In this document: piece after piece, positions 31,177 through 43,645 of the stretch | Layout: each line of letters opens with the position of its first letter | Numbering within the stretch: position 1 is the stretch's first letter | From: Gaertneriomyces semiglobifer | Taxonomy: Eukaryota; Chytridiomycota; Chytridiomycetes; Spizellomycetales; Spizellomycetaceae | Assembly: GCA_025558075.1 (NCBI GenBank) | Contig: JAHLKF010000012.1 | Span: 372,001-436,000, forward strand | DNA: 64,000 nucleotides | Reading direction: 5' to 3' | Translations under genes and position numbers: made by a program | The notes under the pieces: model-generated | What the model was told of the DNA's origin: nothing | Databases searched by the model: none | The model's input: the letters and a program-made list of their open reading frames with translations, nothing else

Positions 31177-31959
31177 ATGGCACAACTCATCTCAATACAT
31201 GCCACAGCTGCTAACTGGCCCACCTTGGCGACACTGACTCGTGATCCGCAGTCCGGCCAAGCAAAACCGGCAGCTAGGATAATCGCCTTTCGCGGATTTA
31301 CGTCCGACTGCAATTTGCCATATTTTCAAACTCATGGCGATTGGTTGGTCTTCACCACTGACGCTCGCAGTGCCAAAATAAGGGATTTGTTGGATTCAGA
31401 CGGATGTGCGGAACTTTGCTGGTGAACAAGTCTGCTTTAATGCTGCTTTAAGCAGGGTGCTTACTTCTTGCAGGTATTTGCCAGAGCCTAGAGAGCAGTA
31501 TCGATTGACTGGGACCATGCACGTCGTATTACCGTCGGCTGACCCAACGGTTAGTGCAGCAACGTCAGCCGGTCCGGAATGGGAAGAAGTAAGTTGAGCC
31601 ACAAGTTATATGGCGGAAGGGCCTCGTTTCTAATGCGTTTGCATTGTTTTCCACAGCTACGGATGCACCACTTCCGCCAAATCTCATCACATACTAGAGC
31701 TCAATTCACATGGCCATCACCCAAGGTTCCAAGTGTTGTACCTCGTGAAGCTTGGACGGCAGGGTTAACCCTGCATGCAGAGGAGGGCAAGGATGCAGGA
31801 GCTCAGTACAAGAGCATGGAAGATGCGCTGACCAACTTTGCGCTTCTGGTTTTTGAAACGAGGAGCGTCGACCGATTGGAGCTGGGTGAGTGGCCAAGTC
31901 GAAGAACGCTGTTCCACATGGACGGTGAAGAGTGGATTGCCACAGAAGTGAATCCATAA
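31177..31959 (+). CDS. Alr4036-type pyridoxamine-phosphate-oxidase-like FMN protein
   Basis: Three exons (31177-31421, 31474-31588, 31657-31959) give 220 residues. The split-barrel pattern of the PNPOx-like Alr4036 family is seen: TLTRDPQSGQAKPAARIIAFRGF, LVFTTDARSAKIRDLL, CAELCWYLPEPREQYRL, then FRQISSHTRAQFTWPSP and LLVFETRSVDRLELG. Members bind FMN; substrates in eukaryotes are not settled, and the function may be detoxification or B6 related. The first intron splits the tryptophan codon (TG|G). ATG at 31177 chosen because it directly precedes the conserved region; a non-ATG extension exists upstream but is not needed. Confidence 0.85.
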
Positions 31960-32069
31960 GAACGTCAAATATATAATGAGGTTGGCTTCTAACTGCTCCT
32001 CAACTGATGCATGATGCATGTGTACCTGATTGTCAACCCATATATACTCTCTTTCGAGTCAGTAACTGT

Positions 32070-32803
32070 CTATTCTTTCTTCGTATCGCTCTTCTCCAAG
32101 GGCCAGAAACGGTTAAACCCTTTCGCAATCGCATGTTCTAGCGGGTGATCATACATAATCGGTAGCAGCGGCACCACTGCAAGACCGGACAAGGTAGGTG
32201 CCCATCGGACGAACGTGGTTTTCGGTCGGCTGGCGAGGACACAGTTTAGCATCTTGTCATGCAGGTGCCTACGAGAACGGGCTTTTACCTTTTCAACATC
32301 TTGCCGACAACATCCACTACGGTGTGGATGGTGATAGCGGGAAGGGCTAGTGATGCTAATCCTTGAAACGTCGCGCGCTCAGTAGCTGTCCTAGTCAGCT
32401 CCATGGATGATGCACCCCTCAGGTAAGCCTTCCTCGTCTCAAAGGCAATATCAAAGCCCACATCTGAACATCAAGCGTTGGTGAACAAACATACGATCGA
32501 TGAATCTTGAGCGTCTGAGCACTTACAAGCAAAGGAGACCGCATAACCGGCATTCACAAGCCCCTTGCTGATGATGGGGCGGAAAGCCTCCCCGACATCG
32601 GAAGTGTAGGCAAGGTAGCGAGATCCGACGACCGCTAGCGTTCGTAACCGTGCACCGTAAGCCAAAAACCGAGCTGGGGTTTCGGTGGTCTCTACATGCT
32701 GTGGATCGTTCAAGATATCTGCCACGGGGTGTTGGGCAGCCGGATAACTCTCTACGGCATTCTCAACGGTCTCTACGATGGTTTGCGTTGAACTCCCGGA
32801 CAT
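32070..32803 (-). CDS. MTFP1: Mitochondrial fission process protein 1
   Basis: Inner-membrane protein implicated in mitochondrial fission (MTP18). Three exons (32803-32527, 32463-32289, 32229-32070) give 203 residues. Seen: RYLAYTSDVGEAFRPII, VGFDIAFETRKAY, ERATFQGLASLALPAITIHT and, near the end, RWAPTLSGLAVVPLLP followed by DHPLEHAI. These match the MTFP1 order of conserved blocks around three or four helices. The last intron is placed with a GTAAAA donor and a GCCAG acceptor 59 nt apart, including a TGCTAAAC branch-like site. The N-terminal 40 residues are variable. Identity secure. Confidence 0.92.
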
Positions 32804-33068
32804 TTTGTAGTGCGAGGGCGAACTGGTTAGCTGCAGTAAGATTTCTGGTGACGGAATTCTGATTTAGATCATCGAGTATTCGAAAGTGCAATGGTGGCGT
32901 TTGACGCGCAGAATTTGACGCCACTGAAATAATTTACGAGAACACCGCTAATAGAGAGTGTATGCGTGCAGGACAAGTGTATATGTAGTGTGTGCACCAT
33001 GGAAACTGGGATAGCCGGAACAGGGTCACCTTGGAACAAACGAAGCAGCAATGTTCACAACTCTATAT

Positions 33069-35501
33069 CTACATCACCAAGCATTCGCCGTCCTTATTTT
33101 GTCCAGCTGGAAGGCTTGTACTCTTTCTCCAGTCCCCTGCCCTTTCTCCAGCACCACCATCACGCGGCTGTGCTGCTTGCCGTCGCGACTGCTTTTGATC
33201 CTTAATCCATTGTATTGCTCTCTTGTTCCCTTGAGCTGCAGCCCTCAAATACCAACGTCTTGCTTCCTCATAATCGCTCATCCCACCATCGGTGCCAATG
33301 CCTTTCTCATAGTAGTATCCAACCGCAAATTCAGCCTTGGCCAAACCCTTATCCGCCGCTTTTCGGGCCCATAAATACGCTTCCCTATCCGACTGCTGGA
33401 GAACACCCTCAGCACCAGTAAGGTACCAGCCAGACAATGCTAACTCTGCCTCAGGTTCTTGTTGTTCAGCTGCGCGAGTGTACCAGGCGATCGAACGACG
33501 AGGATCAACAGGGAGATTCAGGAGTCCGTACTCGTAACAAAGGCCAAGTTTGTACTGGGAGGGTGCATATCCAAGCTGGGCGGCGCGGAGGTATAACTCG
33601 TGCGCATGCGTTGGGTCCTGTATCGTCGTTTAGTATTTGCGGCACACAATCTACCTCACGTGAGTATGAAACTTACCGGTATGACAACCTGTGTGCTGGG
33701 GTCCCCTTGGGTGCCCTCATATAGAATAGCCAGCTCATGAAGCGCATGGGGAGTTGACTCGTCTGCCTGTTGCGCCGCTCTCTTCAACCAAGTAACCCCT
33801 TCGCGGGGATTTTTGGCTTGACCCAGGAAACCGTTCATTAATATCATGCCAAGCTTGTACATGGCAGCTGTGTCCCCAAGGGCAGCCGCTTTTCGGTAAT
33901 ACGTCAACGCGCGGTTGGCATCACGCTTGGTGCCGGCGCCAACCTCATAGCATACAGCTGTGCGGTAAGTCGCTGCAGGATGCCCTTGTTTCGAGGCCTG
34001 AACGTAAAGGTTGAATGCCCGGTCATGGTCTATCGTCAGCTGTAACGAGCCATTGCCGTAACATTCCGCCAAAAAGAACTGTGCATCTGGAAACCCAGTT
34101 TTTCCTAGCCCACCATTGGTGGCCAACTTCTTCACCCATTTCAATGCCTCTGAATATAGTGTGTCGCGAGCTTTTTTGGCCTTCTTGGGATCTTCGTCCG
34201 TATCAATGCCTAGAAAACCAACGTCAACTTGCGAAGTTGAGCGATGACGACATATAGAACAATCCATACCATCTGCTGTCGAAATCAAATGCGCAGCAAA
34301 GTCGAGCTGCGTTTTTGGATCGTTGCTGTCTTTTGCCTTTTGTCTGTAGTTTTCCAACGATTCACCTTGCGCAACCATCAAACTACGCAATGACGGACTC
34401 GATTGGGATGTGGACGCCGCGGAACCTGTCATCGCCGATCGAAACGAGGCATTGTCCGGTTCGTAACGCGACCGAACAGAGGCATACGCAGGGTGTGCTG
34501 CAACATATCCCATAGGTGGCCGCGGGGGTTGATGCATATCAGCGCCATGGCCGAGTCCAACACCCATTGTGCTTCCTGGCATCATGGACGGGGCACTAGT
34601 GGCAATATATGCCTGAGGTGCAACAGCGGTAGCACCTTCTTGCGAGCTGATGCTATGCCGGCGCTCCTGAGAAGGTGGTAGCCCCAAACTCTGCTGGCTC
34701 CCCGTGCTGAATTCCGTTCCCGTTCGAGAACCTAGGGTACCATTGCTATCACGCCGAGCGTTTCCGTTGTCACCAGGGCTCATCGGCTGGTGGGCGCCGC
34801 TGTCCAAAGACTCATCCACGCTTCTTCGACGCTCCACAAAGCGTTCCCCCTGAACTGGAGGCCGATCGCTGGTAACAACTTGTCCCGGATACGGATATTG
34901 GTGCGAACTGGGTAAAGGTACCGGTCGAGGATACGGGTACGGAACGGCTACGTTCATTGGTGGGCGGACGGGCCTTGGAGGACCGTAAAACTGTGGGGGT
35001 GGGTAGGGTCTGGGGTACGGCGGATAGTAAGGCTGTCCATGATATTGTGGGGTATTCTGTACATGTACTGGGTTACCGTGCCCTTGAGGCGGATAGTTTC
35101 CGTAAACTTGATGACTGTGCGGAGGTGGACGATATCTGCCAAACAAGATCAGCAAACGTATTTACACCAAAAGGAATGCTTTACGAGCCGCTGCGACTTC
35201 CAACATACCCTTCATGAGGAATGTGCATCGGACGAGGCGGTCGCGGTCTTTCGGCAGGAACGAACTGATAGGGTCGATACATATGCGCTCCATGAGGAGC
35301 ACCCTGTGGCATGGGTTGCATGGGATGACCCATGCTCACAGGCGGTCCCCTGCCAGGGGCAGGTGCTTCTGGATTCACTCCATTTGGCAACGCAACATCT
35401 GGCTCTGATGTCTTGCTCTGAATGCCCAGATTCGCAAATTCGGCAGCTATGTCGGGTTGACTAGAGGTGCTTTCATTTACGGGAGCGGCTGGGACACTCA
35501 T
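33069..35501 (-). CDS. Skt5/Chs4-like chitin synthase regulator with Sel1 repeats
   Basis: Three exons (35501-35209, 35135-33677, 33617-33069) give 766 residues. The N-terminal about 350 residues are rich in Pro, Gln, His and Tyr (PPYPRPYPPPQFYGPP). From about residue 390 come at least seven Sel1/TPR-like repeats, for example AATYRTAVCYEVGAGTKRD, RALTYYRKAAALGDTAAMYK and NPREGVTWLKRAAQQAD. The C-terminus GECLVM is a CaaX-type prenylation signal, as in yeast Chs4/Skt5, which is farnesylated and activates chitin synthase III at the membrane. Basic residues before the CaaX support membrane contact. The intron positions keep the repeats intact. No chitin synthase is in the window. Confidence 0.9.
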
Positions 35502-36601
35502 GCGCAGAATGGTTTGTAGGCTGACTTTGAAGAGAGACTAGTAGTCGGCAGCAGCACAATGGCGAGCCGTTCCTTTGCGCAAAATAAAATGACTTTTAAT
35601 AGCGGCGGGATCGGAGCACTGGCTGTTCTGCTTGCTGCCGCAAAGTTCCTACAGGTTGCCTTGGTATAGTAGACCGTTTATAGATCCGCTTCCGAAGATA
35701 TGGTCGCTCTCAGCCTTGGAAGTTCCAAAAAGCGGAGGGCGGTTGAACTGACGTGAAAATCGGTGGTCAGCCACGCAAACGGGAACTTTAAACCGAACTC
35801 CGTTTACAAAAGCGATTGCTATTAACAATGCATCGCATCTGGATGAGGACAGCGGTGGATATCAGTGGATGGCAGTGGATGAGGATGGAATGAGGAGGAC
35901 GATGGAATAGCTTGATGGGGCTGTATATGTGGACTCATTTCTCTCGATATGCATTTCGCGAGGAATGATTCTTAACAACTTTGGGTGGATGCCATTCCAG
36001 ATCCAGTCTGCTCTGCTCTGGTCAAAGCACTGATGGTTTTCGGAAGTTGCATTCTCCCTTCCTCTCAACACTTTCAAGATGCCTTATTACTCTGTTCTTT
36101 TTCCGATCAATGTTTGTAACTACAAATTCGAAATCCGACTATGGATTACGACGTCTCACAGGTCTCGCAGCTCTCGCAGCATTGCCTGTAGCATTGCACA
36201 CCACAAGGTTATATATTCTATACAGGGGCAGCTGCGGAGAAGGTAACATTAACAGGAAGGAAAGAAACATTATTCTCTCTGATCGTTGTTCATCTTGTGG
36301 TTACATGAGACCCATTGTGGCAGTAACATAAGGAAACACACAGTCGCCTGTCTTCAGACTCTTCAACCTTCTTTACCTGCCACCGTTACCGTGCATAACG
36401 TAGATTGATTGACAGGGGCGAACGAACGCATATCGGTTAAGGCATCGCACGCCAACAAAGTCATGTCCGGTCACGCGTAGAACGATTTAGTTTAGGCGAG
36501 TGACAGGCAGGGCTCTCGATGCAGTTCATGAAGGGAGAGATATAAGCGATTTGGAAGGGAGGGTTAGAGCGCTACAGTCAAGGGTGTGAAGTGACCATGG
36601 A
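35502..36601. other. Divergent promoter region
   Basis: About 1.1 kb between the Skt5-like gene (minus) and the exonuclease gene (plus). Frames here are short and unconvincing; a CTCGCAG-rich patch near 36165 is a short simple repeat. No gene seen. Confidence 0.45.
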
Positions 36602-38676
36602 ATGAGCTGTGCGCGAGTTGCCCTTGCCATCCACAGACGCTGGTTCTCAGCGAAACCAAGTAGATTCATTGCTCCTAGGTTGGATCGACAGAACTTGCGC
36701 GGCATTGGAATAGCTATGGCGCAAGTGCGACAGGATGCGGATGATCAGAAGAGCGAAAAGGTTCGCTTCAACACGGACGATCCAGCGACTGCTTTGAAAC
36801 AGCTCCATGCCTATCTCATTTCGCCTGACGCCAAGAATGGCTTCCCGTCGAGCTTCCAGTTACAGATGCGTAGCCATTCCAATGCTACTGATTTTGTTTT
36901 AGACATGGCATCTCTCGAGTTACTGAAATCGTGGCCCATACGGCAGCAAAGGACGATTTTGCGAGGCCTGAAGTATACTGTAGAGACTTGCAACGCACAG
37001 AAACACTATCCGACCCTGTCAAAGGGTGAAGAGCCTACAGCTGACACACTCGGCAGCATTTCGTCAGCAAGCCCAGTACAAAAGAGGGTAAAGCGCTTGA
37101 AGGAAACACACCTGTCGAACGATGTGAGCCCACGATCAGCGACCACCCAACGTTTCCTGCAGCTACTGGCAGATGCGGATCAGAGTCCCCTCCTTTGGAT
37201 TTTAGCAGAGGCATTCAGTATTAATCTGGGGATACCCGAGAACCGGTCATTAGCCCTCGCCCTTTATCATCGACTGTTCGAGCTCAAGGCGATGTCTGAG
37301 TGTGCGGCCCTTGTAAGCCTGCACGGTCTCTACTCGCATGTCGATTCTACTACGTTGATCCTCGGATTAGTAGAAAGAGAGGACAAGCCATCACTTGCAG
37401 CTCTGATCGGCACACATGAGGAGCGGCTACAGCAATTCTATGACCTGATGGAGAGCCAGTGTACAATGCAGCTGACACCTCTGAATCAGGAGTTGCTTGA
37501 CTCGCGCCCAGTCCAACGTGATCAAAAGCTTTCCCGTTGTGCGAGTATGAGCTGGCACCTCATCCGTCGGTTCGGGACAGATCCTGATACCAAATATCCT
37601 GCGATCGCAGCGGCATTGCGGTTGAGGAATGCTACTTGGCTTCTAGGAGACGTTCGTGAGAGGCTCCTTCAAAGCGAGAGCTATGATTCTGAGGCGTATG
37701 AAGGGTTTACCGATCTGCTTGAGGTGATCATCAATGCCGGGTCTTCCTCAGTTTGGAACAGGCTCTTGGCAAAGTATTTTGTACGGTATTTCATTGGGCA
37801 TTCGAAGACGGAGGACTATGCGGCAGATCTCGCCAAAGCTTTGGATGTTAGTGATTACTATGAGGTGGCGGTACAGAATGGGTGTGCCATGCGTTCTCCA
37901 AGGGATTTTCCTGGGAAAAAGGAGGCCTTGCTTCCTGCATATAATACCAACAATCCGATTCACTTTGTCGGTACTGTCGAACAGCTACGAAACCTCCAAA
38001 GTATGTTCGTGAAGGGCGAAGTTGCACGTCTCGCTGTAGACTGTGAGTGGTCGCCCACTGTTGGACTACAAGATGCTACATCGCGTCCCGCTGTCCTCCA
38101 GATTGGATTGGAAGCCCTCCGACATAACGGTAGCCGAGAACAGATGTGCCACATCATTGACTTAATTGGACTTCCACATGACGACTTGCAAAGTGCGCTC
38201 CAAACCATCTTTTTGGATACGCGATCTGTGAAACTCGGTGAGTACCAATGACCGCACTCTAGCTTCCCTAGTGCGCCTTACTGATATTATAGCAAAAGGA
38301 TTCGACTTTGGCCAAGACGTGAAGCAGCTACGCCAAGTATTTCCTTCGATGCCTTCCCTGTCCAAGATACCGAACTTTGTTGATCTCCAAAAGACAGTTT
38401 CGATAAATGGCACATACACGGAAAAGCGTCCACCAGCAAGCTTGTCGTCTATTGCAGAATGCTTTTTGAATCAACGGTTGGACAAAAGTGCTAGGCTCAG
38501 TAATTGGGAACGGCGTCCGTTGAGAAACGCGCAGTTGAAGTATGCCGGTAAGAAGTTTGTGTATCTGAACCATATCATCACGTTACGTGGGATTGATTCT
38601 CTCTATCTGTTCGACAGCAAATGACAGCATGGTGTTACTTGACATTCACGCTGAGTATAGTCGGTCCCAAGAGTGA
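36602..38676 (+). CDS. Mut-7/EXD3-type 3'-5' exonuclease
   Basis: Three exons (36602-38237, 38293-38547, 38618-38676) give 649 residues. The C-terminal DEDDy exonuclease domain starts at about residue 455: RLAVDCEWSP carries the D-x-E motif, KGFDFGQDVKQL the second aspartate, and YAANDSMVLLDIH the tyrosine-x3-aspartate motif. The N-terminal about 450 residues are helical and of unknown fold, as in EXD3/Mut-7, which trims small RNA 3' ends in nematodes. A Mut7-C zinc region is absent. The first 25 residues (basic, with RRWFSAKPSRF) could be a mitochondrial presequence; ATG at 36716 would skip it. The last exon is only 59 nt but supplies the catalytic tyrosine pair. Confidence 0.87.
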
Positions 38677-39173
38677 ATTGCTACATTTGCGTGTAAAGGA
38701 AGCGGTGCTTGTGGGGTCCACCAACCGCATGAGTCCGTTGTTGTATATATGTTTCAATAGTATTCACCCTATTAGCAATGATGAAGTGCCGGCGTTTTGG
38801 CCTGTGTAGCTCTCGCAGTTTTGGAAGAGAATGTCCTGAACCTCATTAGGCAACATGCGCAATCGTAGGAGACATTGCAACTAAATGCCAAAAAAGATTC
38901 GATCTTGCCGGCCAGCGGGTAGTAGGAAAGCTTCACGACCCGCGAAGATGTTGATCACAATCGCTTCTTTCACCGCAGATACTCCTGCATGGACCACATC
39001 TAATTCATCTGAACAATGCCATCGAGTAAATAGCCTTTTATACTTTTGTTAACAGCCTTTGAAGTTCGCTGCACATCAATTTTAAGGTTTCTGACCACGA
39101 CGTTTAACGCGTTTGATTCCAACGCGCGGTGATTCTTCTCCATCCCAGTAATACTTCACTTTGCATTATCAAA
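38677..39173. other. Spacer before ARMC9
   Basis: About 0.5 kb holding the exonuclease 3' UTR and ARMC9 promoter. No gene, repeat or RNA recognised. Confidence 0.45.
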
Positions 39174-42081
39174 ATGACTGCGGCAATCACGCTACAGCCT
39201 ATGGAGGTGAATGGGCTTATCCGTGAGGTACATATTTCGTTGATCAGTGCTCTACTTTCAGGCTTGCCACTTACCCATATTGGTATTAGTATCTTACATT
39301 TGGAGACTATGTAGCGACGGTGAACGCGTTCGATGCAGAGTGCGAGGTGAAAGGAAGTCTGCCGGATGCTGCAGAGCAGCTTGAACTCATTGATAGTGCT
39401 ATTGCCTATCTGGAAACTACTGAGGTATGAGCGCCAGTCATAACAACGATATCAGACACTTAACTTACAAAAGTGGGCTGGCGAAGCATAGTCAAGATTT
39501 ATGAATGCCTTTCTCACCGGGAATCGGAAAGCTTTCTTTCAAGCATGGGACGAGAGCCTGGGAGGAAATACTTCTCACGATCTTGAATTCAAAAAGATGG
39601 ATTTTCTGATCAATATCTACTTTGCGGTGTTCCCGGTGCATCCGGCAGTGGACGAAACTGCTGCCAAGGTGGGATATACCAACAGTTCCAACATGTATTT
39701 TCTCACTCTGCTGACCGTAAAATACCTAGACGTTGAATCTCTCGAGTACGATGCAAGCATTCAAGCTTTTTCTCGAGACATCTGGGGCCGAGCTGGCCGC
39801 ACAACCCGAGTTCCTGCCTTATTACGCACTGCCTTATTTGCCAAACCCACGGGACCACCCTTCTTTTCAAGAAATATTCTCTGACTTTTGGGTTGCGGAC
39901 TTGGAAGAGCGGTTACGCGGATTCTTACGTGGCGCATTGAAAGCGAGCGCAAAACCACGACTCGTAGCGATTTTGGAAAAGGCGAAGGCGGCCCAAACTG
40001 AACCCGAAAGACCCAAAATCACATCCGAAGAGCATCAAGCTGTAGTACGAGAAGTGGAAGAGTTCGCTGAACGTGAACGCTCACTCATGCAGCGGCATCG
40101 CAGTTTGCAGACGGATTATCATAGCTTGATCACGATTGCTTCTGAGCTAGTGCAAACGTTGACGGCATCTATAAACGGGGAGAAAATTACATCGCAGTAC
40201 TTGGCCGGTATATGTCAACGATTAGCAGGCTTCAAGCAAAACCAGCAAAGCGTCGCTTTGAAGGCCGGAGATATGCGCGACTATCAACCTCGAGTACCGA
40301 TATCGCAGCACATGGATGTTCGATCAAATTCTCCAGTGAACAACCACGTAGCGCGGGCTGCAGATCCGCCAGAAGCAAGTGCTGGACATGTACAGCAAGA
40401 TATCCGGAGAGAAGAGCCCCCGCCACCGAGCCCAAAGGTTGAAAGATTAGAAGAATTCCTAGATTACGATGCTATTGTAAGAGATTTGACACCTAGCCTG
40501 GACCCACGATTGCAGCGGTATCAAGGGTTTGTGCTGCAGGCTCTGCGACAGGCAAGTGGAAGTAATGCCATCACATTTGGAAAAGATACTAAGACGCCTC
40601 ACAATAGCATCTCACTAACGCTCCGACAGCATCGCGACGGTCACATATCATTTCTGTATATTTATCTCAAGATTTCCTTCGTATCGCCACTGGGAAAAAC
40701 CCGCATTTTCTTTTAGACCTATTCGACACCCCATCCACCCACACCCGAGTGCAAATCGCGAAACTCGTTAACACATTAGCGTCACATCATCTTGGCCGGG
40801 AATATTTACTCAAACAACGCCTAGTGATACCCCGTCTCATCGAGTACATGCGAAACGAGCCTTCCGATACAGTTTTCCGGAAAAATCTTTTGGGAACATT
40901 GCAAAAACTGAGCCTGAGACGTGCCGCACAGAGCGCAATGAACAACGCAGCAGTTATCGGATGGGTTTTGGATGTTTTGGAGACTGGAGGACTAAGTGAC
41001 TACAGTCTAGAGTACGCTACCGCACTGCTGATGAACCTATGCTTGCGAACTGATGGTAAAAGACAATGTCGCAAAGACGCCGAGAGGACTATCAAGATTT
41101 TGATGACTTTGACTGAATATGATAACATCCAGGTTGATTGTGCCTGTGCCGATTTTGTCGCCATATTTTTTATACTAAGCGCTATTTTGTGCAGGTCAAG
41201 ACGTACATAAATGGCGCGCTGTTCTCACTGCTTTCAGATCATATAATTCGGGATACCGCTCACAAACTTGGTATGCCCAATCTTCTGAAATACCTTCGCC
41301 AATCGTCAGGCGCGGATCTCGTTCGTCAAATAGACTTTGTGGCGCAACAGCTTCATTCAGAGGAAAGCGAGGGCATCAGCGACGTTGTCTCTGAGGATGG
41401 CGAAGAAGACGATTTTGAAGACGATGAGGTAGGCATGGGACAGAAGATCACTACGAGGACAAGTATTCATTGCGCTTCTTAAATAGGAAATAGCGGACGA
41501 CGAGTCGGAAGACTCATTGTTACCAACACCAGAAGAATCCTGCGGAGCTGCCCTTCTGGCATCAAAGTATCGCCAATCCAAGCCGAACACACCATACCGC
41601 CCAGTCATCTCTACTCCAACCATGCGTCGAACCGTCTCTTCGCATTCCGTCGTTCCCACAACAATCGAAGAACTTACGAGGCCACGGACACCGATCCGAC
41701 CATCGACACCGTCTAGACCGGGTACCCCGCTGATACAGAGTCACAGACCAAGTATCACCGGTGCTTTGCAACGTGCCCCTGCCGCTTTGAGATCAAGCAG
41801 CATCAATGTTCTCACGGTTAACCCTGCCCAAAACGAGTCGGCTGCAAGCGGGAAGCCACCGACTCAAAACCGCAAAGGGAGGAAGATGAGCAAAAAAATT
41901 GTCCCCGTTACCGATGAAGAGTAAGTGGCCAATTCGCGAAAAGGCGCGATAGAGTTGTGGGCTTATCAAACCTTTCAGACAATACGAGTTTGACGCTGCC
42001 TTTTCAACACGGCCCAGGCTAGCACGAACGCCTATAACGGGCAACAGTCGCCAGGTGAGCATAGCATCCTCCGTTGGCTGA
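39174..42081 (+). CDS. ARMC9: LisH domain-containing ARMC9
   Basis: Ciliary base protein (mutated in Joubert syndrome in humans); a marker of flagellated cells. Exons: 39174-39227, 39290-39424, 39492-39668, 39730-40561, 40630-41132, 41195-41428, 41487-41920, and 41979 onward; about 820 residues. Seen: LisH-like start (NGLIREYLTFGDYVATVNAF), the conserved EFLPYYALPYLPNPRDHPSF, a coiled coil, then the armadillo part with RKNLLGTLQKLSLRRAAQ and YSLEYATALLMNLCLR, which match human ARMC9 closely. The tail is Ser/Pro-rich. The exon 4/5 junction uses GTAATG; exon 5 ends with a weak GTTGAT donor. The end is uncertain: reading through after 42054 gives a stop at 42079-42081, while splicing to a short last exon near 42165 is also possible. 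Confidence 0.9.
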
Positions 42082-42410
42082 TAGGGGGGATGCTCGTGTC
42101 GACGAGTGACGCGTGTCGTTCATATATGGAACGAAACCTCGCAAATACGTAAATACAGTGGTCAGCACAACTGCTAGTTCAGCAAGCTTTGTTACATTTG
42201 CCGCTCAAAATGCACACCAATGTTCAGAGCCAACGTAGCAACATCTGGTATTGTTGTGGTGCCATGGACTCTAGCGAAAACGTACAAGAGACAAGAGATC
42301 TAGTTTCATTAGGGCTTCTTTTTTGCATTGGCAAATTTGTCTTTTATGACGGCGTCGCATCGAGCGGTCCCATTCTACCGACAGCTTTGCCGTCTCCAGT
42401 GAACAGGGTT

Positions 42411-43359
42411 CTATATTCTGTAGGTATTTGTCTGCAATCGCCGTTTAGAAACACATGCCCTGTTGTCAGTGAACGCATGCAAACCTACCGCTTTAATGGT
42501 GTCATCCGCATTCTTTGGGTCACCTCCCAATTCCACTCGGAGGCCGTCAAATGGGTAATCCTTCTCTGCCTGTGTGGCGGAACAGAGATCACCATGTTAC
42601 TTAACAGCCAAGACGTTCCTTCCAAAAGCAAAGATACTCACAAACCATAGGTGTTGAGTCGGATCAAACCAGTGCACACAGAATCCCATGAAGGCAATCA
42701 CACCCATAAGCTGCATGGTATGCTTCACCGGCAGCCACCAATGCTGCTCGTTACCGATACTCCACTGGTCAGCAAAGTTATCATGATCATAGACGACATC
42801 CCCATAGTTTCTTCTCCCCTGCTGATCCCAGTACTTGAATGGATCTTTAAGCTGTGCCCATTGAAGTGGGAGACGAGGGTATTCGCCAATCGGGGCGTCG
42901 GGAGAGTCGAATCCCTTGTCGTGCCACGTCGGCGGACTCGGTAAACCAGAGGCTTGCGTGGATGGAACACTCTGATCGTACTCGGGAAACTTCAATGGCG
43001 CTTGCATGATGCCGATACCAGTCTCAGTAGGAGCCGGTGGAGTGTAAAGAGGGTGTGAGAGTAAAGCGTCAGGAGCGTTCTTCTCGACCTTTGTTACGCG
43101 TTCCAACTGATGTTCGGGATCATTGTAGATTTGGGCAGCAGTACGCTTGACAGGTTCCGGTTGTTCTAGCACGACTGGTCGTCTATGGAATTGTGATGAG
43201 CAACTGGAACACACCGGTCGCGCGGACCAGACCTTGCAAAGTTAACAGCGTGCCTCACCCATGATAGGTTGACTCGAACCTGGCCGCAGCGACCATGGAA
43301 GACGACCTTGCGGCAGTCAATGCCGTGCTTCGCACTAGCGTTCGTGTAAAAACATTCAT
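42411..43359 (-). CDS. NDUFB8: Complex I subunit NDUFB8 (ASHI)
   Basis: Membrane-arm accessory subunit of mitochondrial complex I. Four exons (43359-43259, 43182-42642, 42569-42489, 42431-42411) give 247 residues. The N-terminus (MNVFTRTLVRSTALTAARSS) is a clear mitochondrial presequence. Seen: YPRLPLQWAQLKDPFKYWDQQGRRNYG, split here as the YPRLP block and the DPFKYWDQQ block around residues 130-150; one helix (TMQLMGVIAFMGFCVHWF); and YPFDGLRVELGGDPK, matching the YPYNNL...GGDPS tail of the human protein. The last exon is only 21 nt (TNTYRI and stop), comparable to VVHYEI in human. Confidence 0.92.
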
Positions 43360-43645
43360 TATGCTGCTTCGACTTTCCAAGCTGGTGATGACAGTCGAGA
43401 TCTCAAAGACTCGACCAAACCCAGACCTCGTTGACATGGCAACAGAACGTGGTGGCCTGAGCGATTTTCCTCGGGTCTTTGTCATTGGAATTTCAGTTAC
43501 CCGCATTCACAATTCCAACAGCACTGACGCCGGCGACGAGCTGAAGTAGCCGAAACTCTGACGCCTCCACTTCCTCGCGACAGGAACAGGAAAAGGAAAA
43601 GGACCGACTCGCATTTCTTGCAAATTCATATAGCTACAACGAAAA

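Noticed and set aside
32269..32288. A 20-nt intron in MTFP1
   Set aside because: GT and AG ends keep the frame, but 20 nt is too short for the spliceosome. The next acceptor (GCCAG, 59 nt from the donor) also keeps the frame, has a branch-like site and gives a better family match.
40562..40629. GC-AG intron in ARMC9 starting at GCAAGT (40552)
   Set aside because: That donor gives the wrong phase for the conserved downstream armadillo sequence; the GTAATG donor at 40562 keeps the frame.
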